Origin: Paralvinella palmiformis | Taxonomy: Eukaryota; Annelida; Polychaeta; Terebellida; Alvinellidae | NCBI GenBank assembly: GCA_025642065.1 | Contig: JAODUP010000106.1 | Location: 557,001 to 621,000 of the forward strand | Length of the DNA stretch: 64,000 nucleotides | Direction of reading: 5' to 3' | Part shown: piece after piece, positions 49,527-60,877 of the stretch | Numbering within the stretch: the stretch's first letter is position 1 | Layout: the number at the start of each line of letters is the position of its first letter | Notes under the pieces: generated by a model | Databases searched by the model: none | What the model was told of the DNA's origin: nothing | What the model saw: only the letters and a program-made list of their open reading frames with translations | Made by a program: the position numbers and the translations under genes

Positions 49527-51737
49527 ACTGAAAGAGACTATAAATTACGCATACAAAGAGCAACAAACCTGATGTTTATGCCCTTGAAGCAGAACATTTC
49601 CATGACTGTTTCAAATTATTCCCCAGAACAACTTACCCGAAGACAGTACAGCATAATTTCACCCATCTCCCCCCCCCCCTTCTAAGTGAACTCAAGTATC
49701 CAACTAGCTTCGTCGAAAACCACACAGTCTTCTTTGGTATAGCTAGAGAACTACCTTTAATCTGACATGTTAAATGAACACACACGCCGAAGCCAGTAAC
49801 AATCATGTAGGAGGCCAACTGGCCAACAGCTCTACGCGTGCAAATCAATCTGCACAACAGCCGAACTTGCGATAAACTCAGCAATCGCACTGATATCTTA
49901 GCGGCGAATCAACAGCCAAACAGCGGATCGATCAAAAAATGGCAGCACATATTGATACATCTATCATTCACATCATCTTACATTATAGATATCACCGTTA
50001 TCTAGGAAATCCAGCGGCCACTGGCGCTGTCGCCATCAGGAGACCGCCGGCTGTACATGACGTGCTGTCATCGGCACTGATTTAAACATGAATAACTACC
50101 GGACAGCCGAGGAGACCCTTACCAGAGCTCTGGTACACTTAAAGTCTATGAAGAAATATTATCTGTCAAAGCCCAGAGGACAAACAGCATGGAAATAAAT
50201 GGGATTAGGCCATGTTTTCGACTCCAGGTGGGCCATCCATCAGGTGTAATTCATCATTTATATACAATGGCCGCGCCCGGTCTGAATGGCATCTCAATCT
50301 GAACGAGCAATCATGAAGGTATTTTCCAAGAATGTAGCAGTCTGCCGTCACCATTAAATCATCTTCCTCTTAGTTGCACCTCTATCACCGACAGTACAAT
50401 ATATGGCAATCATTACTGTATCGTGAAAAAATAGTGAGCAACTATCGGAAAACGCCAGATTCACACATCTGGCTTCAGTCAATAATAGATTATATTAACT
50501 TAGGTGGTATAAAGTTATATAAAAAAGTAACCAATTGATTCTCAACAGCTGAGCTCGGCTGTGCAAGCCCGAATGGCGCACTGCCATTCAATCATAGAAT
50601 TAGCTACCTAATCTCTATCTATGGCCAGCAATGTTTATCATCAGCCTAATATATACAGGTGAACAAAAGACAAGTGTGTTGGCTTCACTTGAACTCCCAG
50701 ATAAAAGCGGCCATTGTTTTCTCCATAGTAGACTTCCCAGAAAGGCGGAGTAGCGATAGGTACAGGAAACTACACGAAACAGCAACATGTTTTAAGTGCA
50801 CCCGGTTCTACAAAGTACATTCTAGTTCAAACTTAAGTTATTGTTATCCCAGTCAGCCAGATCGAGGGTAATAATTTGGCAATACTGAACACGCTGCTCT
50901 TGATCGTGCTGCTGACTACGGTGTATAAGCTGGGGCTGGAAGCATCTTTCCTCGTTTGTTTAAACATAGTCGCGTGTTCACATCTAACCTTAACGCTGAT
51001 GTCTGATCCATATTGACCTAATTAACAATATTATAACCCCATTTTAACAGTACGGTCAAGTGGCTTCTGGATTTACAAAGAGACGAGCCACTGTTTATTT
51101 ATAGAACTCATTCCCTTAATGGAAATTATTACTGTAAAAGTCAGCATGCTACACAAACAAGCCGCACCCTATTTGCTGAAATTAAATACTACTAGGTACC
51201 ACTAAGAACTATCTTAAATGCTGCAGGTAAAATGTTAACGTATTTAGCGCGCCATGTAGCCCATTAAGACCATTAGCAGCCACCAATTAGGTTGCAGCTT
51301 AGCTTATAAAAATGAATTAAATTTACTCATATCTACGCTGATAACTATTTTTATACAGACTTAGTATTTACATTTCTTCATTTTCTTATCGGTTCGTTTC
51401 GAGCAGCAAGATAATACATAATCACGTTTGGTAGAAGTGCCTAAAATATTATTGTTAATTGCGAAGCGTTGTTTAGATTCAGTGTACACTAGCACACTGA
51501 GTGAAGCTGTTATCTAGAAACAGAAAACAGCGCCACGTTTGGTGAAATGTCTACTTTTCACAATGAAACGAGTTCACTTTTGTGGTTTTACATTCATTTC
51601 TGTCTATTTATTTATTTATTCACTCATTCTTTTAGTTAGAATTCGGCACAATTTTTTTTTGTTGGATAGGGACCAGTCTCTCATTTATTCCTTTGCAGAC
51701 CTGTACAGTGTAGTATAGTCATCGGCTCTTCGGGGAG

Positions 51738-51785
51738 CATACATCACAGTTACAGTTTGGGGTGCATAATTCACTGTGATGCATG
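51738..51785. repeat. Inverted repeat, 13-bp arms
   Basis: Arms CATACATCACAGT (51738-51750) and ACTGTGATGCATG (51773-51785) pair at 12 of 13 positions across a 22-base loop. A related GATGTATGC word follows near 51804. It could form a small hairpin; no known microRNA was recognised in it. Confidence 0.6.
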
Positions 51786-54700
51786 TGATCCAACCCGGTA
51801 CTGATGTATGCTTTAGTCGAACACTGAACTGTGTATTAAACTGCGGCTCATCTATTTTCTAGCCTAACAATCTGGCACGGGGCTAGCACAATACATCAAT
51901 AACATAAAATCGCTCAGCCTATACCCATTCTTCATTTAATTCGCCAGTACCAATGTTACTTCCCTGTACATTTCTCAATGTCTGGTACTGCGCTCAGCAG
52001 ACTTGAAACTAAGCATAATGATTAATAATATTACAAGCCTACCAATCTACAAATATACCACTGACGCTCCAGTCTGCGAAACAATCATTTACAATAATGA
52101 CCGCCTAGGGGAGCGGCTGACACACAATATGTCACAGAGACATAACAATTGTTCATAAAATCTTCCCCAAATAAGCTACAATTGTTTGTAATTTAACATC
52201 ACCGACATTATGAGGTAACCAAGGTCATTATTTCAGAAAGGATCGTGTAGCTGACAGCAGGGTCTACAACTATCTATTACGCATCTTGATAATAAAACGA
52301 CAATGCTGTTCAGTTGTGTATAACATGAAATTAACTGGTTTCAGTGTCTGAGAAGCTATGTTATCCAAATAAGGAATTCCGAGATACTGTCGATGGTATA
52401 TTTACCTGTGACATTTTGTGTGATATATAAACGTGAAGAGGGCGATGATGAAGAATGGTGATGCTCTCATTAACAGTTAAGAGCTATGTTTTAGCACTTC
52501 AGTGTTACTGTTCATATGTCTGAACATAACTCATCCAAGTAAATAAACTTCAGCCAGAAAAGTCTTGAGATGACAGGGGTGTCAGGGCATACTAATCACT
52601 AAAGGTATGCTGCATTTAACGTGCAATCATTTAATTGTTCTATTATAGAGCATTAAGTGTGTCTTAAATATTATAAATTGTACATTATTTGCAAGTAAAC
52701 CCTAAATCTGTGAACTACTACACATCTATAAATGCTAAAAACTTAAATTTGCGTCACATCTTTATAACTTCTGCAGTTTCTTTTAATCCAACAAGCATTA
52801 TTTCTTAATAAAGGAAGTTAAATGGCTCATAATCTTAGAAAAGGTAGACAGTTCTAAAATAACTTAACCTAGATAACAAACCTATAAAAACAGGTTATTT
52901 TACAATACCAACATCAAAATATCATGTATATAACACTGCTAAACGAAGATTAACCTCAGTAATCAGAAACTTGGACACAGAAACTACATTATCCTAGATG
53001 ACAGTTTTGGCAGTTATGGCAGTCACAAGCAGTTACTGATGGCAACCATAACGATGATTTCTAGCTCTCTGCATGATTCATATACTTCAGCTAGAAGCCT
53101 AAATCCGCTGTCTGGCGTTGGGATATAACTATATTACTATCCACAGATGAGTTATCACTGCCCAGGCTTTATATAAATGCAAAATAGCTCATTGACGTGG
53201 AAGACCTTAGAGCTCTCAGTCTTGGTAGTGGTGAATCTATGGCATTACATAAGCAAAGCCGCCCGTTCTCCAACACACAAATGTATTCATTACCAACAGG
53301 ACTACTTGTTTCCTTTGCATAATCTCAACAGAAGCCATCTGCATATGTCCAAGTTAGCAGACAGTGAGATGATACATCCCATAAACCAGCACTATTTAGC
53401 AACAAACAAACTACGATGGGAAATCCACTCTTCCGTTATTAAACAAATGCTCCACAACATCTAAATCAAACATTATCATGCTAAGTGAGAGAATGTCCTA
53501 TACCATAGGACAATATTTTGTTTTGTTTTAAAAACAACTGACTCCTACGATACGTAACACGTGCACTTAAAGATACTGTCCTGAAATCTCAATGAGCGCC
53601 CAAATCTAAACATATTTTAAAACCAATTGTTGAAACCAAAAAGACTTCAAATTTGTTAGAACCCCCAAATATGTTGCTTGAATGCTCCAATTCTCTCTAA
53701 CCAGAGCTCTCCTAGTAGTCCAAATGCTAATAACCATTTACTTGTGGTATGCTGCATACCACAAGATAGTTAGGCCCCCATACACCATGGAACTATTGCG
53801 CAAAAACATAGAACAGCTAGAATATTGCTATTTGAGACTGGTGTAGTAATAAAACAAACTTTCAGAACCGTAAGCTGTCACACAATGCTGACACAGCCTC
53901 AAATACTGTCCGAGATAATGCAATAGTTGCCGTCATTAATTATACTATATTAGATAACAGTTATATTATTTTTTGCTCAGGAGGAATGTGTAAATAACAA
54001 ATAATCACCACATTGCTACCAGTGTACCTACTATCTGTTCCATTTCCACCCCCATATCTGCACAAATTCTATTTGCAAACCCTGGAAATCTATGTTTTCC
54101 TTCCACACAGAGTTACCTGAAAAAGCTATAAATGACATTTCTGTTTTATCACATATCTAAATACTATTAAACACGATCTAAATAGACTTCTCTGACGACA
54201 GGAAATGGCAAGAAAAATGACAAAAAACTATCTCCGCAAGCTTATCAAAGGGACACCCACCTCGAGCCATCACGCTCCGTATAGGGACATATCTCACATT
54301 AGTCCATTGTTCGCAAGCGACAGGAAGCCAACACTGTTTGGATTCTGGGAAGTCAAGTACAATGACTCGCAGCTTATATAACATGTATATTACATCACGT
54401 TACAGTAGCGTTGGGCTCCATCTATAAATATTGCTGAGCTTTGTAAAGAAGCTGCTCCTTCTGGAGAAGGTGTCACCTTATGAATGATGTTCTCCACTGG
54501 GAAATACAGCACCAGCTTCTCTGGCCAGAATCAGACAATAAACACTGGGCAACTTAAGGATGACCATTCAAATGGCTGGAGAGTTGATAACTACAGATGG
54601 ACAGAAAGCTGTGCCGGTAATATGACAGGCATATCTGCTGCCAGTAAAACATATATCAAAATAACTACATACAGTGAAGTGCTCAGATCAGTAACAGAAT

Positions 54701-54822
54701 TGGAGGTGTTAGAAAATCATGTTAGTGTGTCACTGTATTCAACCCAGTCTTAACACCTGAAGCAGGAACCTTCATGCTTTGAACAATCAAGGCACTGAAA
54801 TCTGTGTAAAGCAATGATGATA

Positions 54823-55002
54823 ATGATTGATGTATTACGGCCACTTTTGTGCGCATGGGAGGCTAAATGGGCCGAGCGACCTCCAAAGGTACTGAGGCGA
54901 AGTCAAAGACGAAACAACTTTCAGATATGCCCACACCGAGATTCGAACATGGGTGCTAGTGATCTGTGGTTCAACACGCTACTGCTAGACTACAGAGGTG
55001 CC
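54823..55002 (-). mobile_element. tRNA-derived SINE, family A copy 2
   Basis: Reverse complement of the element at 20981, collinear over about 180 bp. The shared blocks include TAGCGTGTTGRACCACAGAT, a B-box TGTTCGAATCTCGG, GGGCATATCTGAA, TTGACTTCGC, GGTCGCTCGGCCCATTTAGC and ACATCAATCAT. This copy keeps more of the likely ancestral CG dinucleotides than copy 1. A 76-codon open frame on the + strand across it is incidental. Confidence 0.85.
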
Positions 55003-55691
55003 CTGTGTAAAGCAACTTTAAAAAATTCCAATCAATATAAATGACTAAATTGATTCTCTTATGATAACAACACTATTTTTATAATTACTACTACTATTTT
55101 ATGTGCTGCTGCTGCTACTACTACTAGTACTACTACTACTAGTCATACATACATATCATACTATTTATCTCAGATCTGAACATTTGGTGTTCATGATCAG
55201 ACCATATTATATCAGTCTTCTATCTGCCCAAGTTATGGCAAGCTGTCGATTAATTATTATTATTATTAAAACGACACAAAACGGCTGTCTGTGACCGAAA
55301 GAATACACCCATAAATCAACAGAAACGGCACAATCCCATCCTAGCTCGAGGCAAAACATCGTACCAGCAAAAGGCAATTATGGATTCCGATCAACCATAA
55401 CTACTGAACATCCACCAAAGAGCTAGTGATCAACTTATCAATAATCTATTTACCTAGACGACACCCACTTGGAGATGTGCTACTATGGATCACATGATCA
55501 AACTAACAACACTTCAGCTGGAACTGTGCTTATCTTTCACTCGAGAAACTGCTCAACCGGAAGGAAAAGATGTTCAACTGAAACTCTCTACTGCCCCGAC
55601 AGCAGCACTTCAGATAGGAACATAGATAAACTAGCAAATATCACCATTTATTTAATGCAGTTTTTTCACAAGACGCGGTATCTGCTTTAAC

Positions 55692-55693
<2 letters not shown>

Positions 55694-55732
<39 letters not shown>
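55694..55732. repeat. (TA)n microsatellite
   Basis: About 19 TA units. Confidence 0.97.
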
Positions 55733-55736
<4 letters not shown>

Positions 55737-56191
55737 TATGGCAGGCGTCTCCATTGACCTGTATCACCGGCTACAAGCATATCCACTTGCCCAGTGCTAC
55801 CACAGCCAAGTTTGATGGCAATCAAACTGACAACATTTGGCAATTTTGGGGTGAACAACCAGTCCAATAAATTTCGGCTGGTGAGGGCACATCAGTGATG
55901 TTTGTCAGAAAATTGGTTTTGCATTTTTCTTGAGACCTAAAAGCACGTTTCTTAACAACATCAATATAGGGATCATCCTCTGATCTGCAAACGCCAACCA
56001 TGACTAGAAATGTGTCCTGTGGCTGGCAGACCAACCGCCGACGCTTTGATTCGACCAGGATAAAATATTGAATTTACTCATGACGCTAGCAGCAGCAGGC
56101 AGGTGCCTGCCAGAAATGTGCTGCTAAAATGATTCAGATCAGTCACATCATGTGACATTACGCCATTACAGCATGAATTTAGATGGTAGAG

Positions 56192-56194
<3 letters not shown>

Positions 56195-56224
<30 letters not shown>
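56195..56224. repeat. (GA)n microsatellite
   Basis: Fifteen GA units. Confidence 0.97.
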
Positions 56225-56228
<4 letters not shown>

Positions 56229-56414
56229 CACGCCTTAACAGAGGATGATATAAATGTTGACATAAATGGATTATGGTAAAACATCACGAAACCACATGAA
56301 AATAAATAAATACCATGTCTCCTGGGTAATAGTAAATGTACATGTCTGGGCAAAAGTACAGAAATATTGTTTATTTTATCTCTGTGTGTAAATGTTTATC
56401 TGTTTGTGTCAGAT

Positions 56415-56448
<34 letters not shown>

Positions 56449-56450
56449 AA

Positions 56451-56483
<33 letters not shown>

Positions 56484-56486
56484 GTG

Positions 56487-56517
<31 letters not shown>
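56415..56517. repeat. Alternating (TG)n/(TA)n compound array
   Basis: TG and TA blocks alternate: TG, TA, AATG, TG, TA, TGTATG, TA. Alternating purine-pyrimidine sequence runs almost unbroken for about 100 bp. Confidence 0.95.
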
Positions 56518-56799
56518 CACATAACACACAAGTATATAGATTTCCTGCTGTCTTCACCGACACAGACCAAGACAAAAATATTTTCTAACATGGGACACCT
56601 GACTTCACTACAAAACAGGTTTGGGTCATCAGGCCTGTTGTAATTCTGTTACCAGTTGGCAGAAGAATTCCTTCAAACAAAGCCGGAAAAGTTCACGTCC
56701 AAAGACCATTCTTCTCATTTCGCCCTAATTTAGTCGGCAGCCATTTCGCGGGAGATCCTGGCTGTCACTTGCAGTTGTCTGGTTATGCTCGGCCACTCG

Positions 56800-56900
56800 T
56801 AACCAGCAGCACAACCAGCTGCAGCTGAGCAGCCAACAACGAACAGCCGCTGGCCTACCAGCGCCGCTTGGTACCAGCCAGCAGCCAGCCAACATCGTGC
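56800..56900. repeat. CAGC-rich low-complexity patch
   Basis: CCAGC/CAGCAG words recur, including CAGCTGCAGCTG. The + strand frame is Gln/Ser/Ala-rich but a TAA lies directly upstream, so it is not an obvious polyglutamine exon. Confidence 0.6.
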
Positions 56901-57239
56901 TATCAGGCCACGTTATCACTCCCATGGTAAATGAATGAGAGTGAAACGGTTGGAACTGCATAAAAAGAACACACACACACACTTGTTTAAGTCCTCCCCA
57001 GCAACGCGGAGAACAGTTCCTAGGGCTAAGTTAAAACACAGCACAAGCACGGTTATAATGAATCTCACAACAACTAATACTTTAGTATCTATCCACTGTG
57101 TAACACTAAATACATTACTAGGGTTATATAGCACTGTAATATAACCTGGTATTCTAATATTTTAACAAACTTCATTTGTTTTTGAAACAATGATCAAAAT
57201 ATAAAATTCACTGTCCAGATAGATATACTGAGGAATAAG

Positions 57240-57264
57240 GAAGTCTGCCTAACGGGCAGACTTC
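57240..57264. repeat. Perfect 10-bp inverted repeat
   Basis: GAAGTCTGCC (57240-57249) and GGCAGACTTC (57255-57264) are exact reverse complements around a 5-base loop, TAACG. The hairpin would be strong, but without a transcript or a T-run it cannot be called a terminator. Confidence 0.75.
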
Positions 57265-60200
57265 TGTGCATCCTTGTCACACTCAGGGTCAAATGCTACA
57301 CATATTTGGAGGTAGAAAGCCTTTTTGCTACACCTGTGTATTCTATATGTATGTCTACATTGTGTATACAATATTTTCTGCCTATTTTTAACGTCAACAA
57401 TATTTGAATAATCTACATTACTGCATACCATAGCCACCTTGTGATCAATATGGTAGAGAGAAACGTGCAAAGTAATGCTTATAAATTTAATTCTACATCA
57501 AAGCTGATTTCATTTACATGAGCAGGAGTTATTGCTGAACAATGCTCAGATAAGCATATTATTTTTACTGAATCTAACAAATATATACCATATGTAGCAA
57601 AGTATCTAAAACATTATTTCATTCATTTTTTACACAACAGTTTTTAGAACAACACTGTTCATAGTAAATATACTGTCACCTACCTTGAGGTCTACTTCAG
57701 TAAAAAAAAGGCCTGAACCCCAATCTGTAAAGAAAGGAAAACCACATTATTCAACTATCCAAAGTCACAAAAATAATAAAAAAGAAGTTATTATTAAACC
57801 AAGAAATAGATCTTCATGTTTGCCAGTTAGTCCATATATTACTGTGTGTGTGTGTGTGTTGTGCTATGCTGTGAGAATTATGTCTGGATTCACAAATGCA
57901 ATAACCACAGTCCAGGTCATATCGGTGTAATTCTACTACGCATAGAGGCAATTAAACCAGTGTGAAATCAGCTGTCAGAAGTATTATTCTGATCTTGGCA
58001 ACATTTAGAATACTGGCATAATTAGAAAAAATGTTCACCTTACTCAGATATTACTACCACTGGCAAACACAGACTGCAAATGGCAGCTGTTCTATCAAAT
58101 GCAAAGATCAGACAAATGTTTTAATGACAGATGTAACAAATTCATTGTCAAACCAGATATTTAAATGTAAATCACAGCAACTGTATGACAAAGTGAAAAT
58201 ATTGTTGAGAATATAGTGATTTAGTCATTTTACAACCAAACACTTAATTTTAGGCCTTTTCAACAAAAACAAACTATCAATATTTCAAATACACAGACAG
58301 GGGATGAACATTCAGAGGTAAATTTCTTGCACTGGTACATCCCAACCTTTATATAGATATATAAATAATAACAGACAAAATATGATTAGTTAACTAATGA
58401 AAGACATAAAATGAACAAGCCATATAAAAGAAACTATGAATATGAGTAAATCATTTGAACTGAAACATAAAGGTAATCCTCATCCTGGTTCTATTAACAT
58501 GGATTGGCAAACTGAATAGCACATCTAACCAGTAGAAGTCTAAAAATGCGAAAATATATTGGATAGATCACAGTACCAGAGACAGCATTATAAATGCACT
58601 TTAAACCTTCATACCAGGCTTTGAATACGGCAGTTGTACCTGTATTTGAATGATGTTTCGTTACTAAGATAGCTCTCCGTCATTTGTCAAAAAAGACACT
58701 CACTAACACAAAACTATGAGAGTAAATCAGCCAGTAGGATTTCTTATTTCAAATTCTACTTTCAACTCAACCTGGATTTCTCAGCATTTCCGGAAAATGA
58801 AGCATCGCTTTAGAATGTTTTAAACTATCAGTTTCTAGAGACTTGAGAAAAGGAAAATTGACAGAACCGATAGTTTCAAATGAGATTCAAAAAAGTCATA
58901 TGTTAGTGTTTAAATACTGACAGTTCAGTAAATCATTAGCAAGCAGAATCTTATACTAGGGATGTCTCTTGGCAATACAAGCATCACGCTACTGCTGCCA
59001 GAAATGTAAGAAAAATTTAAAAAGCAACATATATATTCTTGTAGCTATCACAAGACACAGCGCAGAGAGTGGCAACCATTAATTTGAAATTAGTTCGTGG
59101 CTGCTAGTTTTCTTCTACAGTGAGTTGTTCATTGGATGGTCTACTCACCCAGCCGTGTGCACGCACACATACAGAATGACAGTGAAATACCTGCTCTTTC
59201 TCATGCAAAACTAAGCTATTCTGGAGTGATAGACCCCAACATCAAAGGTGTGGGTGACGACCAATCAAAATTTCTCGGTAGATTTGCAGGCAGTGTGAAC
59301 ACGGAGCACTCGGTCACCTTCTCCGGCCAACATGTCTGGCTACAATCGGATAAAGACCGGTGGAAACTGTGCATACCACCACACCGACGTGTTACTGGTG
59401 AAACCGTTTGTCGTCGATGAATGTGTTTGCCGTTACGAAAGACAACACAACACAACGCAACACAGGATGCAGACACCGATCGCAAAACACTAATAAAGCA
59501 AAAAATTATCCCATGCTGATAATTGTAAAAGTTCCAGCATTACACTCAACATTTGTCTATGATCCCGTACTACTTCTAGCATGTTTCAGAACATCGCGCA
59601 GAAATGCTCAATCTGTCTTTAAGTTTGAGATTAACCTCGCCTGGTGACTTGTGAATACCTCCGGCCACCGTGAAACAGTCTCGTCTTAGCTGACGAGTAC
59701 AGAGAGTGAAATACTCTTGTGTAAACAGCGCCAACCTGAGCACACAAGAGACTTTACCACCGCGTAGAAGATAACCCACACTCAATGAACTTGTTTCCAA
59801 ACAAACCTAGACACCAGTGAGTTGACACATCAAAGCCACCGGCTCTCAGAGCTTCGCCGAGCACGGCATTGTTTCACTTTAATCAGGAACCGAACAAGTT
59901 TCTTTGTGTACCAAAATCAACCTATACAAAGGCGGCCCTGTCATCTTCAATCTACTGATTAAAGCTATCCCACAGGTACGTGGGGTTGTTCACCCAGGCC
60001 ACTTCGACCTGTTATTCACTCCCAAGCAAACTGTGCATAACCAACAAGGCAAGACAAACATACCAAATGGAACTGTTTTCTGCTTGCCACCAGGGAGTGA
60101 AAGACTTGCTTAAGCCCCAAAAAGAATATTAAGAAAAAATTTAAGATTTATCTCACCATTTCTCATCCAAATTCTATTTACTTTAACAGTTAAAACTATA

Positions 60201-60270
60201 ATGTAAACATATATCAGTGACAACATTTTGTTCATTACACATATCTAAACAGTATATAAAGTTTATATAA

Positions 60271-60382
60271 GGCACCACACAAGTTGAGCGCAGTTGTTTA
60301 GCTTGCACACTGGTCTCACGTGAAACATATTCGAACCCACAACCTGGAAGTGCAGTCTTCTAACCACTGCGCTATCGGAATA
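60271..60382 (-). mobile_element. tRNA-derived SINE or tRNA pseudogene
   Basis: On the minus strand TAGCGCAGTGGTTAGAAG (A-box region, 60357-60374) is followed by GGGTTCGAAT (B-box, 60329-60338), a clear polymerase III promoter pair. The acceptor stem does not close, so it is not an intact tRNA. The remainder toward 60271 is the probable non-tRNA body. Its tail is unlike that of family A. Confidence 0.7.
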
Positions 60383-60864
60383 CACAAAATTGGCACATTC
60401 TTCTTATTATTACAACATTAATATGTGCTACCATAACAAATCCACATTGGAGTAAATGTTAGTTAGATAATGGTGATGATATGATATAGACGATATCAAT
60501 CTAACAAAGAACCAGTCTCCTTTGAGATACAGTATATAGGAGCCGGAAATGACCGGATGACGGATGTGTGGTGGAGTCGTCAGGTTTTACACATAACGGC
60601 CGTAAACATATTTTCCTGTTTCTGGCCGGCTAAAACCGTCCCTTTTACAAACAGATTTATTTCCTGGTGGTGTAATAATCATCCATTTGCTTCTAATGCC
60701 AGTCATTAGATGGTTATAATTTTATGCCGGAAATGCTCCTAAAACATGTAATGAAATTTCTGTCAAATAAACATCAATTACGGTAATTACAACGTCACTA
60801 TCGGACAGAATTTGAAATAATATGGCTTTCCCCCATTCGGTATCTCGTTTTTCTGTAGGTGCTC

Positions 60865-60877
60865 GGGGGGGGGGGGG
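60865..60877. repeat. Poly-G run, 13 bases
   Basis: Thirteen consecutive G residues after GTAGGTGCTC. Confidence 0.95.

Larger units (their letters stand above)
46478..54822. other. Non-coding DNA, no gene seen
   Basis: Long AT-rich stretch with only one sizeable array (49490) and an 11-base C-run at 49669. An imperfect 13-bp inverted repeat lies at 51738-51785. A minus-strand segment at about 47540-47818 reads as 64 and then 26 codons with protein-like composition around a stop, but no family is recognised. The 95-codon frame at 53177-53464 and the 91-codon minus-strand frame at 48611-48886 show no motif. Mixed-composition stretches (for example 49990-50360) could be regulatory, but nothing in the window shows it. 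Confidence 0.6.
55003..60270. other. Non-coding DNA, no gene seen
   Basis: AT-rich sequence with a CTG/CTA trinucleotide patch (55105-55142) and arrays at 55694, 56195 and 56415. A CAGC-rich low-complexity patch lies at about 56800-56900 and a perfect 10-bp hairpin at 57240. The 94-codon + strand frame at 59136-59420 has mixed, soluble-protein-like composition but no recognised domain, no paired splice sites and no homologue known to me. Confidence 0.55.

Noticed and set aside
49731..49751. CTTCTTTGGTATAGCTAGAG, sharing the 5' seed of the miR-9 family
   Set aside because: Only the first eight bases agree. The rest diverges and no complementary arm is present to form a precursor.
56367..56643. 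Frames rich in CVCV and YIYI
   Set aside because: Translations of the TG/TA compound array.
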